Below are positions 47,775-59,467 of a DNA stretch of 64,000 bases, one piece after another (the first letter of the stretch is position 1; each line of letters starts with the position of its first letter). The stretch lies in contig NC_014100.1 in NCBI RefSeq assembly GCF_000092285.1, positions 1,922,001 to 1,986,000 on the forward strand, read 5' to 3'. The notes beneath the pieces are model-generated. The model ran no database searches. It was given only the letters and a program-made list of their open reading frames with translations, and had not been told where the DNA came from. The position numbers were made by a program, and so were the translations under genes. This DNA is from Caulobacter segnis ATCC 21756 (lineage in GTDB: Bacteria > Pseudomonadota > Alphaproteobacteria > Caulobacterales > Caulobacteraceae).

Positions 47775-50240
47775 TTAGCGGCTTGAGAGCGCGACGGCCG
47801 CGCTGGTCAGGCCTTCCGCCCGCGCCATGAGACGGATGTCGCCCGGCGCCTTTCGCGTCTGGACGAGCGCCTGGGCCCACCCGTTGTAGGTGGTGCGGTA
47901 GTCGGCCTTGTCGGGCTCGTGGCAATTCGGATCGCCATTGCCGACGCCGATCAATCGCCCGGCGCCGATGAGATCGAAGTCCACCCGGACGGCGGCCTTC
48001 GGCACGATGACGCCCGCCTTGTCGCGCACCGACACGTTGATGACGGCCACGTCCTGGCCATCGGCGGTCAGACGCGTCCGATCGGTCTCGATGACGAGCC
48101 TGGCCGGCGTCCCGGCGGTGCTTCGCTCCGATTTCAGCACGACCTTACCGCCCCTGAAGCCATAGGCGACAAGGCGACCGGGGGCGTAGGGAACCGACCA
48201 TTGGACATGGCCATCCTTGGGTGGGCTTTGCCGGCCCAGGGATCTTCCGTTCAGGAACAGCTCGACCGCATCAAGGTTGGTGTACGCCCAGACCTCGACG
48301 GCCTTGCCTTCCTGGCCCTCCCAATTCCAATGCGGCAGGAGGTGCAGGACCGGCAGATCGTCTCTCCACCAGGCCTGGTAGTAGTAGAAGATGTCCTTCG
48401 GCAGGCCGCAGAGGTCCAGTATGCCGAAGTTGGAAGAGACGGACGGCCACCAGTTGAACGGCGTCGGCTCGCCCCGATAGTCGAACCCGGTCCAGACGAA
48501 GCCGCCGAGAAGGTAAGGCTTGGCGTTGTAGAGCTTCCACCAAGCCTGAGCGGTCTTGCCCCAGTAGGGCGCGTCGACGTCATAGGACGAGACGACGGAG
48601 CGTTTGTCATCCCGCGCGTACTCGCCGCGGGTGGACACGGCGCTGGCGGTCTCGGTGCCGATGATCGGCATGTCCGGATACTTCAGCCGAAAGGGCTCGA
48701 TGAGCTCTTCGTGGTAGTTGAAGCCCATCACATCGATCGCTTCCGTGATCCCTTCGCCATAGCCCTTGTTCATGGCGGCCGTGATCTTGCGGGTGGGGTC
48801 GAGGTCGCGGATCTCGCGAGCCATCGCCTTGGCGATCTTGGCGCCGCGCGCCGTGCCCTGCTGGGGTTCTTCGTTGCCGATGGACCACAGCATCACGCAA
48901 GGATGATTGCGGTCGCGGCGAACCAGGCGCCGCAGCTCGTCCATGGGCTCGGGCGCGGAGCTCATCTGACGGGTTTCATCGATCACCAGCAAACCCAGCG
49001 CATCGCAAGCGTCGAGCAACTCCGGCGTGGGCGGATTGTGGGCCGCGCGATAGGCGTTCGCGCCGAGCGCCTTCAGCTGCTTGAGCCGCCAGATCTGCAA
49101 GGCGTCTGGAATGGCCGCACCGACGCCGGCGTGATCCTGGTGGTTGTTGACGCCCTTCAGCTTGAGGGGACGGTCATTGAGGAAGAAGCCTTCGCGCGCG
49201 TCGAACCGGAACTCGCGGAAGCCGAAGCTGACATCATACACATCCCGGACCGTCTCTCCCTCGCGGAGAGTCACGCGCAGGACGTAGAGATTGGGCGCGT
49301 CCGTCGACCAGAGGCGAGGGGAGGCGACCTTGCAGGTCAGGCGGGCGGTGGTGTCGCGCCATGCCGCGACCGATTGCGCCGCCTGGGCCGAAGCCACCGG
49401 CGCGCCGGCGTCCAGCACAAGCGCTTCGATCCTGACGTCGGCCCCGGTCTCGCGGCGGTTGGCGACTTCGACGTCGACCTCGACCTGGCCGTCGCGCGAG
49501 GCGCGGGCGAAGACGCCCCATTGCGGCACGAAAACGGGGGTCGTCTTTACGAGCCAGACGTGTCGGTAGAGGCCGGCGCCCTCGTAGAACCAGCCTTCTC
49601 CAAGGCTGGCGTCGAGGCGGACAAGCAGCACGTCGGGCGCGCCATCGGTATTCAGGAATTCGGTGATGTCGACGCCGAACGAGGCGTAGCCGCCATGGTG
49701 CTGCGTGACGATGTAGCCGTTGACGATGACGGTGGCGTCGCGAAACGCTCCGTCGAACTCCAGCGCCACGCGCCCCTGGGCGTCGGACGGGCTGACGGGC
49801 AGCGTTAAGCGGTACCAGCCGACCGACGTCTCCGGAAAATTCCGCCCGATAGGCTTATAGCCGTGGGCGGCGGCGAGGTCCTCGTCGTCCTTGTCGGCCG
49901 GATTGCGGCTGAAGCGGATGTTGTTGACGAACGGCAGCTCCACCGCCCAGTCGTGGGGCAGGGTGACCTCCCGCCAGCGGCTGTCGTCGTAGCCGGTGAG
50001 CGCCAAGGGGCCGGCGGCGCGGCCTTGCTTGGCGAAGGTGCGCTGAAAGTCGCCAAAGCCGAAGTCGCGATCAGGATCGGCGGCATGGCCAAGGGCGAAC
50101 CGCCACCCTTGATCCAAGCGTATGCGCTGACGCGGAGAAGAATTTGCTGATCCCGCCGAACCGCTGGCTGGAGCCAGCGAGGCGATCGCCGCGCCCGCGA
50201 CGGGCAGGGAGTGGATCAGGGTTCGGCGGTCGATGGGCAT
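47775..50240 (-). CDS. Exported GH2 beta-galactosidase
   Basis: A 821-residue GH2 glycosidase. A leader with IDRRTLIHSLPVAGAAIASL suggests export (Tat or Sec). The sugar-binding sandwich, immunoglobulin-like and barrel domains follow in order. The acid/base Glu is in LWSIGNEEPQQG and the nucleophile Glu in IIGTETASAVSTRGEY. The DETRQMSSAPEPMDELRRLV segment and HNPPTPELLDACD block are typical of beta-galactosidases. It lies about 305 bases behind the TonB receptor, past a probable terminator, so it may have its own promoter. Confidence 0.9.
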   Translation of the reverse strand: MPIDRRTLIHSLPVAGAAIASLAPASGSAGSANSSPRQRIRLDQGWRFALGHAADPDRDFGFGDFQRTFAKQGRAAGPLALTGYDDSRWREVTLPHDWAVELPFVNNIRFSRNPADKDDEDLAAAHGYKPIGRNFPETSVGWYRLTLPVSPSDAQGRVALEFDGAFRDATVIVNGYIVTQHHGGYASFGVDITEFLNTDGAPDVLLVRLDASLGEGWFYEGAGLYRHVWLVKTTPVFVPQWGVFARASRDGQVEVDVEVANRRETGADVRIEALVLDAGAPVASAQAAQSVAAWRDTTARLTCKVASPRLWSTDAPNLYVLRVTLREGETVRDVYDVSFGFREFRFDAREGFFLNDRPLKLKGVNNHQDHAGVGAAIPDALQIWRLKQLKALGANAYRAAHNPPTPELLDACDALGLLVIDETRQMSSAPEPMDELRRLVRRDRNHPCVMLWSIGNEEPQQGTARGAKIAKAMAREIRDLDPTRKITAAMNKGYGEGITEAIDVMGFNYHEELIEPFRLKYPDMPIIGTETASAVSTRGEYARDDKRSVVSSYDVDAPYWGKTAQAWWKLYNAKPYLLGGFVWTGFDYRGEPTPFNWWPSVSSNFGILDLCGLPKDIFYYYQAWWRDDLPVLHLLPHWNWEGQEGKAVEVWAYTNLDAVELFLNGRSLGRQSPPKDGHVQWSVPYAPGRLVAYGFRGGKVVLKSERSTAGTPARLVIETDRTRLTADGQDVAVINVSVRDKAGVIVPKAAVRVDFDLIGAGRLIGVGNGDPNCHEPDKADYRTTYNGWAQALVQTRKAPGDIRLMARAEGLTSAAVALSSR

Positions 50241-50545
50241 GCTGATCCCTTGGCTTGTTAGCGCGGCAAAGAGACGCCCGCCGCGTCAACGGGGGGGCGA
50301 ACGCGGCGGGCAAGGGAGGAGTGGACTTGCATCGCGCTTGCAGTCGCGAAGCATTTTTCGGCGCCGCCTGTCCGATGGCGCCGATCCAGCCGCTCGGCCA
50401 AAACGCCGGCCGGCCGCCAGATCCGGTCTGTGTCATCCGCCGAGGGGCCTTGCTTGCCATGCATCGCTTGATGCGCTCGATGGTGTGGAGGGAGGAAGAG
50501 AGGGAGGGCCGTCCCGCTGACGAAACGGCCCTCGGTGGTTGGTCG
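50241..50545. other. Intergenic region between TonB receptor and GH2
   Basis: This 305-base gap holds the receptor terminator at 50504-50533 and otherwise a promoter-like stretch for GH2. No gene is supported. Confidence 0.55.
50504..50533 (-). terminator. Terminator-like hairpin behind TonB receptor
   Basis: A perfect 9-bp stem (GAGGGCCGT 50504-50512, ACGGCCCTC 50525-50533) with a 12-base loop, 13 bases beyond the receptor stop on the minus strand. A pyrimidine-rich tract follows in place of a T-run. Confidence 0.65.
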
Positions 50546-53500
50546 TTAGAACGTGGCGCGCGCCGTCAGAGTGATGGTGCGGCCGTCATAGTCGACCCAG
50601 CGGGCCACTCGACGATCGTTCTCGTATTCGAACCGGACCGCGTCGGTCAGGTTGTAGACGTCGAGCGACAGGCTGAGGGCGTCGTTGACGTTGTACGACG
50701 CCGACATGTCCAGCTGGCCACGCGACTTCACCGAACGGGCGCCGCCCGTGTAGGTGCCGTTGGCGTTCAGCGGATAGTCGGAACGCCAGTTGTAGACCAT
50801 CCGCACCCCGTACTTCGGCGTCTCGTAGTAGCCGATCAGGTTGACGTTGTTCTTGGAGATGCCGGGGAACGGCGCGATCGCGGGGCTCTTCGACTTCGTA
50901 TAGGAGTAGTTGAAGGCGCCGCCGAAGTTCTTCCAGAAGCCCGGCAGGAAGTCGAGGTTCTGCTGGATGTTGAACTCCAGGCCCTCGACGGTGGTCTTCG
51001 AGTCGAGGTTATAGCTGGCGCTGGCGTTGACGTGGACTTGCTTGGTCGCGCTGCTGAGGGCCGTGGCCGTGCAGTAGGTGCCGTCCCAGGATAGGGCGCC
51101 GAAGCCCCAGGTCGAGCCGTCCGAAGGGCACAGGATCGACGGATCGGAGGTCGAGGTGATCCGGCCCGTGATGTCCTTGTGGAAGTAGGCCAGCGAAATC
51201 AGACCGTTGGGACGGTTGTACCACTCCAGGGACAGGTCGAACGACTCGGCCATGTACGGCTTGAGCTTGTTGTTGCCGATGGAAACCCAGGTGTCATAGA
51301 CGCTCAGCGAACCGACGCTGAGGGTCTTGTTCAGGCTTTGCAGCGGGTCGACCTTGGTGGCCGGCGAATACTGCCGCGGGTGCGGGCGGACATAGGTCTT
51401 GTAGTAGGCGCCGCGCAGAACCACGTCGTCCGTGACATCGGCGGCGAAGATCGCCGACGGCAGGAAGTAATTGTACTTGTTTTTGTACTGGACGGTCTGG
51501 AAGTCGTTCGGCGAACCAATCCCGTTGGTCGGCGCGACCTTGCGGTCGAGCACCGTGATGGTGTTCTTGGTGTCCTCGTAGCGACCACCGAAGTTACCGC
51601 GCACGCCGTGACCGAAGATCTCGGTGTCGTACTTCGCCTGGACGTAGAACTGATTGATGTCGTTCTCGTTGGTGAAGTTTTTGTCGTAGTAGGCGCCATC
51701 CGCATACTGGATGTTAAGGCCCATGGACGACAGGCCGCCGCCCGGGAAGGTCTGGACGGGGCGAACGGCGTCGAGGAACTCGCGGACCTTGAGGGTCTGC
51801 CAGTTCTGATTGATGGCGCCGGCGGTGCCGCCCATGAAATCCTTCAGGAACGGCGAGGTTTCCATCATGTCCGAAGTGATCTTGGACGTCTGGATGCCGT
51901 AGGCATACGAGCGATAGCCAGTAGAGACATACTTCTCGCGCTCCAGTCGCACGCCCGCCTGGATGCTCTTGATCGGACCGAGCGTGACGAAGCGCTCGGC
52001 GTCGAGGCCCAGGCTGTTCAGGTCGTTCTTGGCGAAGCTCTCCGAGCCTTCCAGCGCCATACGGTTGGTGCTGTTGGCAGACGTGCCGTTGTTGTACCAC
52101 GACACCGGATCGTCCACGCCGCCCCAGGTCCAGTTCGCGCCCGCGTCGATGGAGTTCTGCGGGTTCGGGCGGGTGACGTAGGAGAAGCCGTCCATGTTGC
52201 CCAGGCCCGTCGAAAGCGAGCCCGAGGCGCCGCCGCCGGGACGGGTGTAGTTGACGAAGTCAACCGAGGTCTCGACCGACGCGTTGGAGCCCGACGACAG
52301 GCTCAGGGCCGCGGCCAGGCGCCACTGCTCGTTGCTCCAATCGATATTGCCGATGGCGCCCTTCGACTTTTGGTGCTGCGAGTACAGGCGGTTCGAGGTC
52401 AGGACCGTCAGGTTGTTGAAGTCGTAGCTCTCGTACAGGTACCGGCCGTCGTTCGTCTGGATCGGCGAGCCCTTCGGGGTGATCACGGTGCCCGCTCCCG
52501 GCGTCGAGGACGGGGAGAAGTAGCTCGTCATGAAGTACTGGACGGTGTCGGGCAGGTTGCGATCGGTCATAAAGCCGATCAGGCCAACTTTGGTGTTGTC
52601 GTTCGGCTTCCACTCGACGCCGGCCGTGCCCGACCAGACCTTGCCCACGTTCATGCGGGTGTACTGGCGAATGGCGCTATTGGACCAGACCCCGTTGGTG
52701 CTCTTCGAGCCCGTATTGCTGGTGACGAAGGGCGCCGCGTCAGCGGCCGAAAGGCCCAGCGCCTGAGACAGGGACCGACAATAGGACGTCGCGTTGTTCG
52801 CGCAGGGCGTGGCCGAGAAGTACTGGCCGTAGGTGGCGTTGAACTGCGTCGGCGTCAGGCCCGTCGAGGCCGCCGTCAGGTAGTCGTAATTGTTGAGGCG
52901 CAGCGTATCGCGGCGGAAGTTTTCCTTCTTGTAGGCGATCGTGCCGAACACCGCGAGGTTGTCGCTCAGGTGCTTGTTGTACCCGATCGTCGCGGCCGGC
53001 GCGCCCAGGTCGCCCAGGGTGTTGTGCTCATAGGCCGCCTTCATGAAGCCGCCGTCCTTGCGCGACAGCGCCGGGGCGATCTGCATGTCGACGTTGCCGG
53101 ACAGGCCGCCGGAAACCGTGTTGGCCATCGGCGATTTCTGGATCACGAACGCCGAGAAGATGTCCGAGTTGAACGCGCCAAGAGGCGAGCCCTGGTTGTC
53201 GCGCAGCAGCGCCGGACCCGAGAAGGATTGGCCGTTCAGCGTCGTCTTGGCGTATTCGCCGGGCATGCCGCGCAGGTTGATCGTGGCGTCGCGGCCTTCC
53301 GCCTCGCGGTTGATCTGAACGCCAGGAACGCGTTGCAAGGCTTCGCCGACATTCAGGTCCGGAAAGCGGCCGAGGCCGTCCGACGAGATGCCGTCGGTGA
53401 TTTCAATGGCGTTCTTCTTCGAGCGTATCGCGTTCGCGTAGCTCTGCTTGAAACCGGTCACGACGACCGCTTCAAGCGTATCGCTCTGAGCGGCGGCGGT

Positions 53501-53599
53501 GTCCGCTTGTCGAGCGATCGCGGTGGCTGGAAGGCCGATAATCGTCGCGGACAGTAGCGCCATGCGAAGCGCGCGCGCCCGATTTTGATCGAAACTCAT
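50546..53599 (-). CDS. TonB-dependent receptor, Xanthomonas/Caulobacter carbohydrate type
   Basis: A 1017-residue outer-membrane receptor. A signal peptide (about 1-29) leads to a TonB box LEAVVVTGFKQS, the plug with SDGLGRFPDLNVGEALQRVPGV and the REAEGRDATINLRGMP motif, and a large barrel ending RATF. This group is linked with complex-sugar uptake in Xanthomonas and Caulobacter. It has no STN domain. Being followed by GH2, GH97, GH35 and GH30 genes, it probably imports oligosaccharides from a galactose- and fucose-rich glycan. Its promoter region is AT-rich and has AATGAAACTTTG, also seen nearly unchanged before the fucosidase. Confidence 0.93.
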   Translation of the reverse strand: MSFDQNRARALRMALLSATIIGLPATAIARQADTAAAQSDTLEAVVVTGFKQSYANAIRSKKNAIEITDGISSDGLGRFPDLNVGEALQRVPGVQINREAEGRDATINLRGMPGEYAKTTLNGQSFSGPALLRDNQGSPLGAFNSDIFSAFVIQKSPMANTVSGGLSGNVDMQIAPALSRKDGGFMKAAYEHNTLGDLGAPAATIGYNKHLSDNLAVFGTIAYKKENFRRDTLRLNNYDYLTAASTGLTPTQFNATYGQYFSATPCANNATSYCRSLSQALGLSAADAAPFVTSNTGSKSTNGVWSNSAIRQYTRMNVGKVWSGTAGVEWKPNDNTKVGLIGFMTDRNLPDTVQYFMTSYFSPSSTPGAGTVITPKGSPIQTNDGRYLYESYDFNNLTVLTSNRLYSQHQKSKGAIGNIDWSNEQWRLAAALSLSSGSNASVETSVDFVNYTRPGGGASGSLSTGLGNMDGFSYVTRPNPQNSIDAGANWTWGGVDDPVSWYNNGTSANSTNRMALEGSESFAKNDLNSLGLDAERFVTLGPIKSIQAGVRLEREKYVSTGYRSYAYGIQTSKITSDMMETSPFLKDFMGGTAGAINQNWQTLKVREFLDAVRPVQTFPGGGLSSMGLNIQYADGAYYDKNFTNENDINQFYVQAKYDTEIFGHGVRGNFGGRYEDTKNTITVLDRKVAPTNGIGSPNDFQTVQYKNKYNYFLPSAIFAADVTDDVVLRGAYYKTYVRPHPRQYSPATKVDPLQSLNKTLSVGSLSVYDTWVSIGNNKLKPYMAESFDLSLEWYNRPNGLISLAYFHKDITGRITSTSDPSILCPSDGSTWGFGALSWDGTYCTATALSSATKQVHVNASASYNLDSKTTVEGLEFNIQQNLDFLPGFWKNFGGAFNYSYTKSKSPAIAPFPGISKNNVNLIGYYETPKYGVRMVYNWRSDYPLNANGTYTGGARSVKSRGQLDMSASYNVNDALSLSLDVYNLTDAVRFEYENDRRVARWVDYDGRTITLTARATF

Positions 53600-54126
53600 A
53601 GTACTCCCTCCTTGTCAGGCTCGCCGTTTTCTGGCGGCTCGTATTGGCTTGACCGCTTCTGTTCCCCACAGCGATCAACCACATCAATTTCTCATATAAA
53701 TATCTTTTTTTAAATGAAACTTTGTGGCCTGCGTCGGAACTTTCCGATAGTGGATTGAAAATAAACAATAAAAAATATTACGTCGCGTTCTATAAGGCGA
53801 CGGTTTTGCAACACGCGGTTGCGTGAAGAGCTTTCGTGCTCGTAAATTGGTCAGGCCAAAAGGCGCTGAGGCTAAGGTTTGCCCGCCGGCGACTCAGTCC
53901 CTGAGAAGGGGCTGGCATGCCGCGACACCGACCGACGATCGCTTCGAGCGGGCGGCCGGAGGAGGCAAAACAGGTTGGCGCGTCGTGGGCGACGAGAGGC
54001 CATGGACCCGATCGGCTGGGGCCCGGTACGGTTCTGGATGGAGCTCTCTAAGCTATGGACGCCGGCCCAATCTTCACCGAGGCGGAGCGAGTTCGAGCTC
54101 CCCAGCGCCTCCGGAGGGGGGGGCGC
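53600..54126. promoter_or_regulatory. Promoter region of TonB receptor, AT-rich
   Basis: This 527-base gap is rich in A and T between about 53680 and 53790, in strong contrast to the rest of the window. At 53713-53724 lies AATGAAACTTTG, matching 11 of 12 bases at 62702-62713. The latter is a possible IclR-type operator. The rest has no supported gene. Confidence 0.6.
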
Positions 54127-54879
54127 CTAGCTGACGCCCTGAATCTCGCCCGATATGAGACGGGCCGTCGCGCGCAGGAGCTCTATCGCGGTTTCGACGG
54201 GGCGCGCGCCTCTGCGAGCCATGTAGGGCATGGTGAGCGCGGCCGTCGCGGCGCCATCGACCACGACGGGGGCGGATATATCCACAATACCCGGCGTGAG
54301 ATCGCTTTCGGCGCGCCAGTAACCTTGCTTCGCCACCCGCGCCGCGTCCGCCAGGAAGCGTTCCCGACCGGCTTCGTCGACACTGGAAAAGATCTCGCCA
54401 TGCCAACGGTTTTGGATGGCCTCGGGCTGGAAGGCGTACAGCACCATGCCTGACGTCGCCTCCACGATCGGGCGACGATGGCCCGTGCGCACTGAATACC
54501 CAAAGTAGCCTGGGTTCTCGATGCGGGCCACGACCACGATCTCATCACGCGAGACAATGGCCAGGTGACAAGATTGCTCGGTCTCGGCGGCGAGGTCGCG
54601 CATCTGGGGGAGAGCGGCTTCAAGCAAGTTCTTCACCGGGGCGCGCGCCATGCCGAGCGTGAACAGCCTGTTGGTCAGCTGGTAGCCGTCGCCGGATGGC
54701 GTCGCCTCGATAAAGCCCTTGAACTCCAGCACGTGGATCATGCGGAAGAGCTCGCCGACCGAGCGACCGAGAGCCACGGAAATCTGCGACAGGGTCATGG
54801 CCTGCCCGTGCTGGGCGAGCAGGTCGAGGATGTCGAGGCCCTTCTCCAGCGCGGGGGCCGTGTATTTGCGTTCGGTCAA
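54127..54879 (-). CDS. IclR-family transcriptional regulator
   Basis: A 250-residue IclR regulator. The winged helix is in ALEKGLDILDLLAQHGQAMTLSQISVALGRSVGELFRM (quoted in part: TLSQISVALGRSVGELFRM), and the ligand-binding domain runs from about residue 80, with HLAIVSRDEIVVVARIE and SGMVLYAFQPEA. It sits between the receptor/glycosidase row and the fucose pathway row on the same strand and probably governs both, with a sugar acid as ligand (inference). Confidence 0.9.
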   Translation of the reverse strand: MTERKYTAPALEKGLDILDLLAQHGQAMTLSQISVALGRSVGELFRMIHVLEFKGFIEATPSGDGYQLTNRLFTLGMARAPVKNLLEAALPQMRDLAAETEQSCHLAIVSRDEIVVVARIENPGYFGYSVRTGHRRPIVEATSGMVLYAFQPEAIQNRWHGEIFSSVDEAGRERFLADAARVAKQGYWRAESDLTPGIVDISAPVVVDGAATAALTMPYMARRGARPVETAIELLRATARLISGEIQGVS

Positions 54880-55001
54880 GCCAGGTTCCTATGCGTTCGC
54901 ATGACGGCTGTAGCGTTGACCTTTTAACGCCTTGCAAGCCCGCAAGCGACGCCGATCGCTCTTCGCTCCGCGCTTCATGCAAGCCAGGTCACGGTTGTTC
55001 C

Positions 55002-55349
55002 TTAGGATGGTTGTTGGCTGAGGGCGTAGATGCGTCTCATGGCCACCCACTTCTCGCCAGGCGCGGCCTGGGGCAGGGGGCGTTGAAATTCCCACATCAG
55101 GCGCTCCCAAGCCTGGACGTCCTCGCTGGCCATGTCCGCCGCGGCTTTGGCGTTGGGCGAGAAGCCGGGTCCTGTTTCCATAATCATGAAGAGGCGATCG
55201 TGGGCTCGCCAGATCTCCATGTCGATGATGTCGGCGTCGCGGATGGATCGCGTCACCGCGGCGGGAACGGCGCCGGGCGCATGCCAGGCTTCGTAGCGGG
55301 CGATGGCGTCGGCGTCGTCGACGAGGTCGAGGGCAAGGCAATGGCGCAT
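55002..55349 (-). CDS. L-rhamnose/L-fucose mutarotase family protein
   Basis: A 115-residue protein of the RhaM fold family (PF05336). MRHCLALDLVDDADAIARYEAWH and the MEIWRAHDRLFMIMET strand fit, and WERLMWEFQRPLPQA is the end of the fold. It would speed the alpha/beta interconversion of the sugar for the dehydrogenase. In this setting L-fucose is the natural guess, though the family name is L-rhamnose mutarotase. ATG 55349 begins 4 bases after the FAH stop at 55354; longer starts extend into that gene. Confidence 0.82.
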   Translation of the reverse strand: MRHCLALDLVDDADAIARYEAWHAPGAVPAAVTRSIRDADIIDMEIWRAHDRLFMIMETGPGFSPNAKAAADMASEDVQAWERLMWEFQRPLPQAAPGEKWVAMRRIYALSQQPS

Positions 55350-55353
55350 CGTG

Positions 55354-56205
55354 TCAGACCCGGGTCTCGACGACGACCGTCTGGCGCTGGGCGCCCAGAC
55401 CTTCGATGCCAAGCTCCATCACGTCTCCTGGGACGAGATATCGCGGCGGCTTCTGTCCCATGCCGACGCCCGGCGGCGTGCCGGTCGAGATGATGTCGCC
55501 GGGCTGCAGGCTCATGAAGCGTGAGACGTAGGAGACCAGGAAGGCGGGCTTGAAGACCATGGTCTTGGTCGAGCCGTTCTGGAAAAGCTCCCCGTTGACC
55601 TTCAGCCACATGCCGAGGTTCTCGACGTCGCCAGCCTCGTCCTTGGTGACCAGCCACGGGCCGGTTGGGCCGAAGGTGTCGCAGCCCTTGCCCTTGTCCC
55701 AGGTGCCGGTGCCGTCGATCTGGAAGGCGCGTTCCGAGACGTCGTTGATCACGCAATAGCCGGCGACATGCTCAAGCGCCCGCTCCTCGGAGACGTAACG
55801 GGCCTCCGTGCCGATCACGACGCCCAGCTCGACCTCCCAGTCCAGCTTGGTCGATCCTATGGGCTGGATGACGTCGTCGTCCGGGCCGCAGATGGCGCTG
55901 GTGGCTTTGGTGAAGATCACGGGCTCGGTCGGAACGGGCAGGCCGCTTTCGGCGGCGTGATCGGCGTAGTTCAGACCGATGCAGATGAACTTGCCGACGC
56001 GGCCCACGCAGGGGCCCAGGCGGCCAGGAGCGGCGACCAACGGAAGGCTCGACGGATCCACCTCGGCCAACTTGGCGAGGCTGTCGGGGGAGAGGGCGGC
56101 GCCGTCGATGTCTTGAACGACGCCCGAGAGGTCGCGCACCTGGCCTTGGCCGTCCATCAGGCCTGGGCGTTCTTGGCCCGTAGGGCCGTAACGGAGAAGC
56201 TTCAT
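55354..56205 (-). CDS. Fumarylacetoacetase-family hydrolase (2,4-diketo-3-deoxy-L-fuconate hydrolase-like)
   Basis: A 283-residue FAH-family enzyme with the metal-binding DWEVELGVVIG and the FIGLNYADHA-like FICIGLNYADHAAE segment; STGTPPGVGMGQKPPRYL is the C-terminal family block. In oxidative L-fucose breakdown this step splits 2,4-diketo-3-deoxy-L-fuconate into pyruvate and L-lactate. The neighbours carry all other steps, so this function is a strong inference. It is the last catalytic gene of the row before the mutarotase. Confidence 0.88.
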   Translation of the reverse strand: MKLLRYGPTGQERPGLMDGQGQVRDLSGVVQDIDGAALSPDSLAKLAEVDPSSLPLVAAPGRLGPCVGRVGKFICIGLNYADHAAESGLPVPTEPVIFTKATSAICGPDDDVIQPIGSTKLDWEVELGVVIGTEARYVSEERALEHVAGYCVINDVSERAFQIDGTGTWDKGKGCDTFGPTGPWLVTKDEAGDVENLGMWLKVNGELFQNGSTKTMVFKPAFLVSYVSRFMSLQPGDIISTGTPPGVGMGQKPPRYLVPGDVMELGIEGLGAQRQTVVVETRV

Positions 56206-56227
56206 CGGTTTTGCCTCCTGGCGGCGA

Positions 56228-58169
<1,942 letters not shown>

Positions 58170-58173
<4 letters not shown>

Positions 58174-58466
58174 CCCGTGTCCTCGCCTGTCGCCTGCCGC
58201 GTATGGCTGGCGATGTAGTCGCTTTTCATGTTGTGCATGTGGACGTGTTCGCCCGGCGCGGCGGCGGCGGTCATCGAGCCGATCGGGGCGCCGTATTTGA
58301 GCACCTTCTCGCCAACCGACAGAGGGCGGCGGGCGATCTTATGGCCGACCGCCACGTCGCCGGCGGCGACGATGGGCTGGCCATCGATCTCCAGCCGCTG
58401 GCCCGCCTGGATCGGGGCGGCCAGCACCAGGATATTGTCGTCCGGATGCAGCAGAACAACGCTCAT
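58170..58466 (-). CDS. SAF-domain small chain of UxaA-type dehydratase
   Basis: A 98-residue SAF-domain protein equal to the N-terminal part of UxaA/GarD dehydratases. NILVLAAPIQAGQRLEIDG and KIARRPLSVGEKVLKYGAPIG are the family blocks, and the tail HVHMHNMKSDY is typical. It probably forms a complex with the large chain encoded next, overlapping by four bases. ATG 58466 overlaps the aldo-keto reductase stop. Confidence 0.85.
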
Positions 58467-59467
58467 GCGGGTCTCTCGTCCTCGGGGGCGGGCGCTTCGG
58501 CGTGGAGCAATCCAGCCTGGCGCAGGTCGCGCCAGAACGCCGCCGGGATCGGCGCGTCGAGCCAGTCTAGGGCCTGGTTCACCTGAGCCGCTGAAGCCAA
58601 GCCGGGAACGACGCTGATCACGGCCGGATGGGCGAGCGGAAAGCGCAGGGCCGCGGCCGGCAGGGCGACGCCGTGGTCTCGGCAGACCGCCCGCAGACGC
58701 GCCACGCGCTCGACGATCTCCTTGGGCGCCGGCTCGTAATTGTAGTGCAACGGCGCGCCCGAGGCCGCGTCCTCGACGAGAATTCCCGAGTTGAAAGGAC
58801 CGCCGGCGATCACGGACACGCCCTTGGCGACGCAGGTCGGGAGGAAGCTGTCGAGCGCCGACTGTTCCAGCAGTGTGTAGCGACCGGCCAGCAGGAAGAC
58901 GTCGAAATCGGCGTGGGCGGCGGCTTCGAGGCAGACCTGCCATTCGTTCACGCCCAGTCCGATGGCGCCGACGAGGCCCGCCTCGCGTAATTCGACCATC
59001 GCTCGGTAGCCGCCCTCTAGGAACGCCTTCAGTTGCGCCGGATGAGCGTCGCCATGGGTCATGCGGCCCAGGTCGTGGGCCAGAAGCACGTCCACGCGTT
59101 CACGCCCCAGACGCGCGAGACTGGCCTCGAACGTCGCCATCACCCCGTCGTAGCTGTAGTCGAAGACGGGCTCGAACGGCGCCGCGCCGGCGAAGCCGTG
59201 CCGCACGGCGTCGGCCGGCGCGTCGATGGGCTCGAGCCGGCGGCCCACCTTGGTCGAAATCCGGGCGGAGTTGGGGAGAAGGTCTCCCAGCCGGCTCTCG
59301 CTGAGACCGAAGCCGTAGTGCGGCGCGGTGTCGAAGTAGTCGAGGCCGGCGGCGAGCGCGGCGTCGACCGCCGCCTGGGCGGTCTCGTCCGAGACCGGCG
59401 TGTAGAGGTTCCCGAGCGCCGCTGCGCCAAAGCCGAGACGGGGCAAGTCAGGTTGACGGGGTCTCAT
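58463..59467 (-). CDS. Aldo-keto reductase (L-fucose/D-threo-aldose 1-dehydrogenase candidate)
   Basis: A 334-residue AKR. The catalytic tetrad is visible: Asp and Tyr in YFDTAPHYGFGLSE, Lys in ISTKVGR and His in LLAHDLGRM. This is the group with bacterial L-fucose dehydrogenase (D-threo-aldose 1-dehydrogenase), the enzyme that makes L-fucono-1,5-lactone. ATG 59467 overlaps the lactonase stop; longer open frame upstream reads through that gene in another frame. Position in the row agrees with the first oxidation step. Confidence 0.87.
   Translation of the reverse strand: MRPRQPDLPRLGFGAAALGNLYTPVSDETAQAAVDAALAAGLDYFDTAPHYGFGLSESRLGDLLPNSARISTKVGRRLEPIDAPADAVRHGFAGAAPFEPVFDYSYDGVMATFEASLARLGRERVDVLLAHDLGRMTHGDAHPAQLKAFLEGGYRAMVELREAGLVGAIGLGVNEWQVCLEAAAHADFDVFLLAGRYTLLEQSALDSFLPTCVAKGVSVIAGGPFNSGILVEDAASGAPLHYNYEPAPKEIVERVARLRAVCRDHGVALPAAALRFPLAHPAVISVVPGLASAAQVNQALDWLDAPIPAAFWRDLRQAGLLHAEAPAPEDERPA

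Noticed and set aside
51179..53557. A 792-codon plus-strand open frame opposite the large TonB receptor
   Set aside because: Its translation is made of valine/arginine/glycine-rich runs typical of antisense frames, while the minus strand reads a full receptor with signal peptide and plug motifs.
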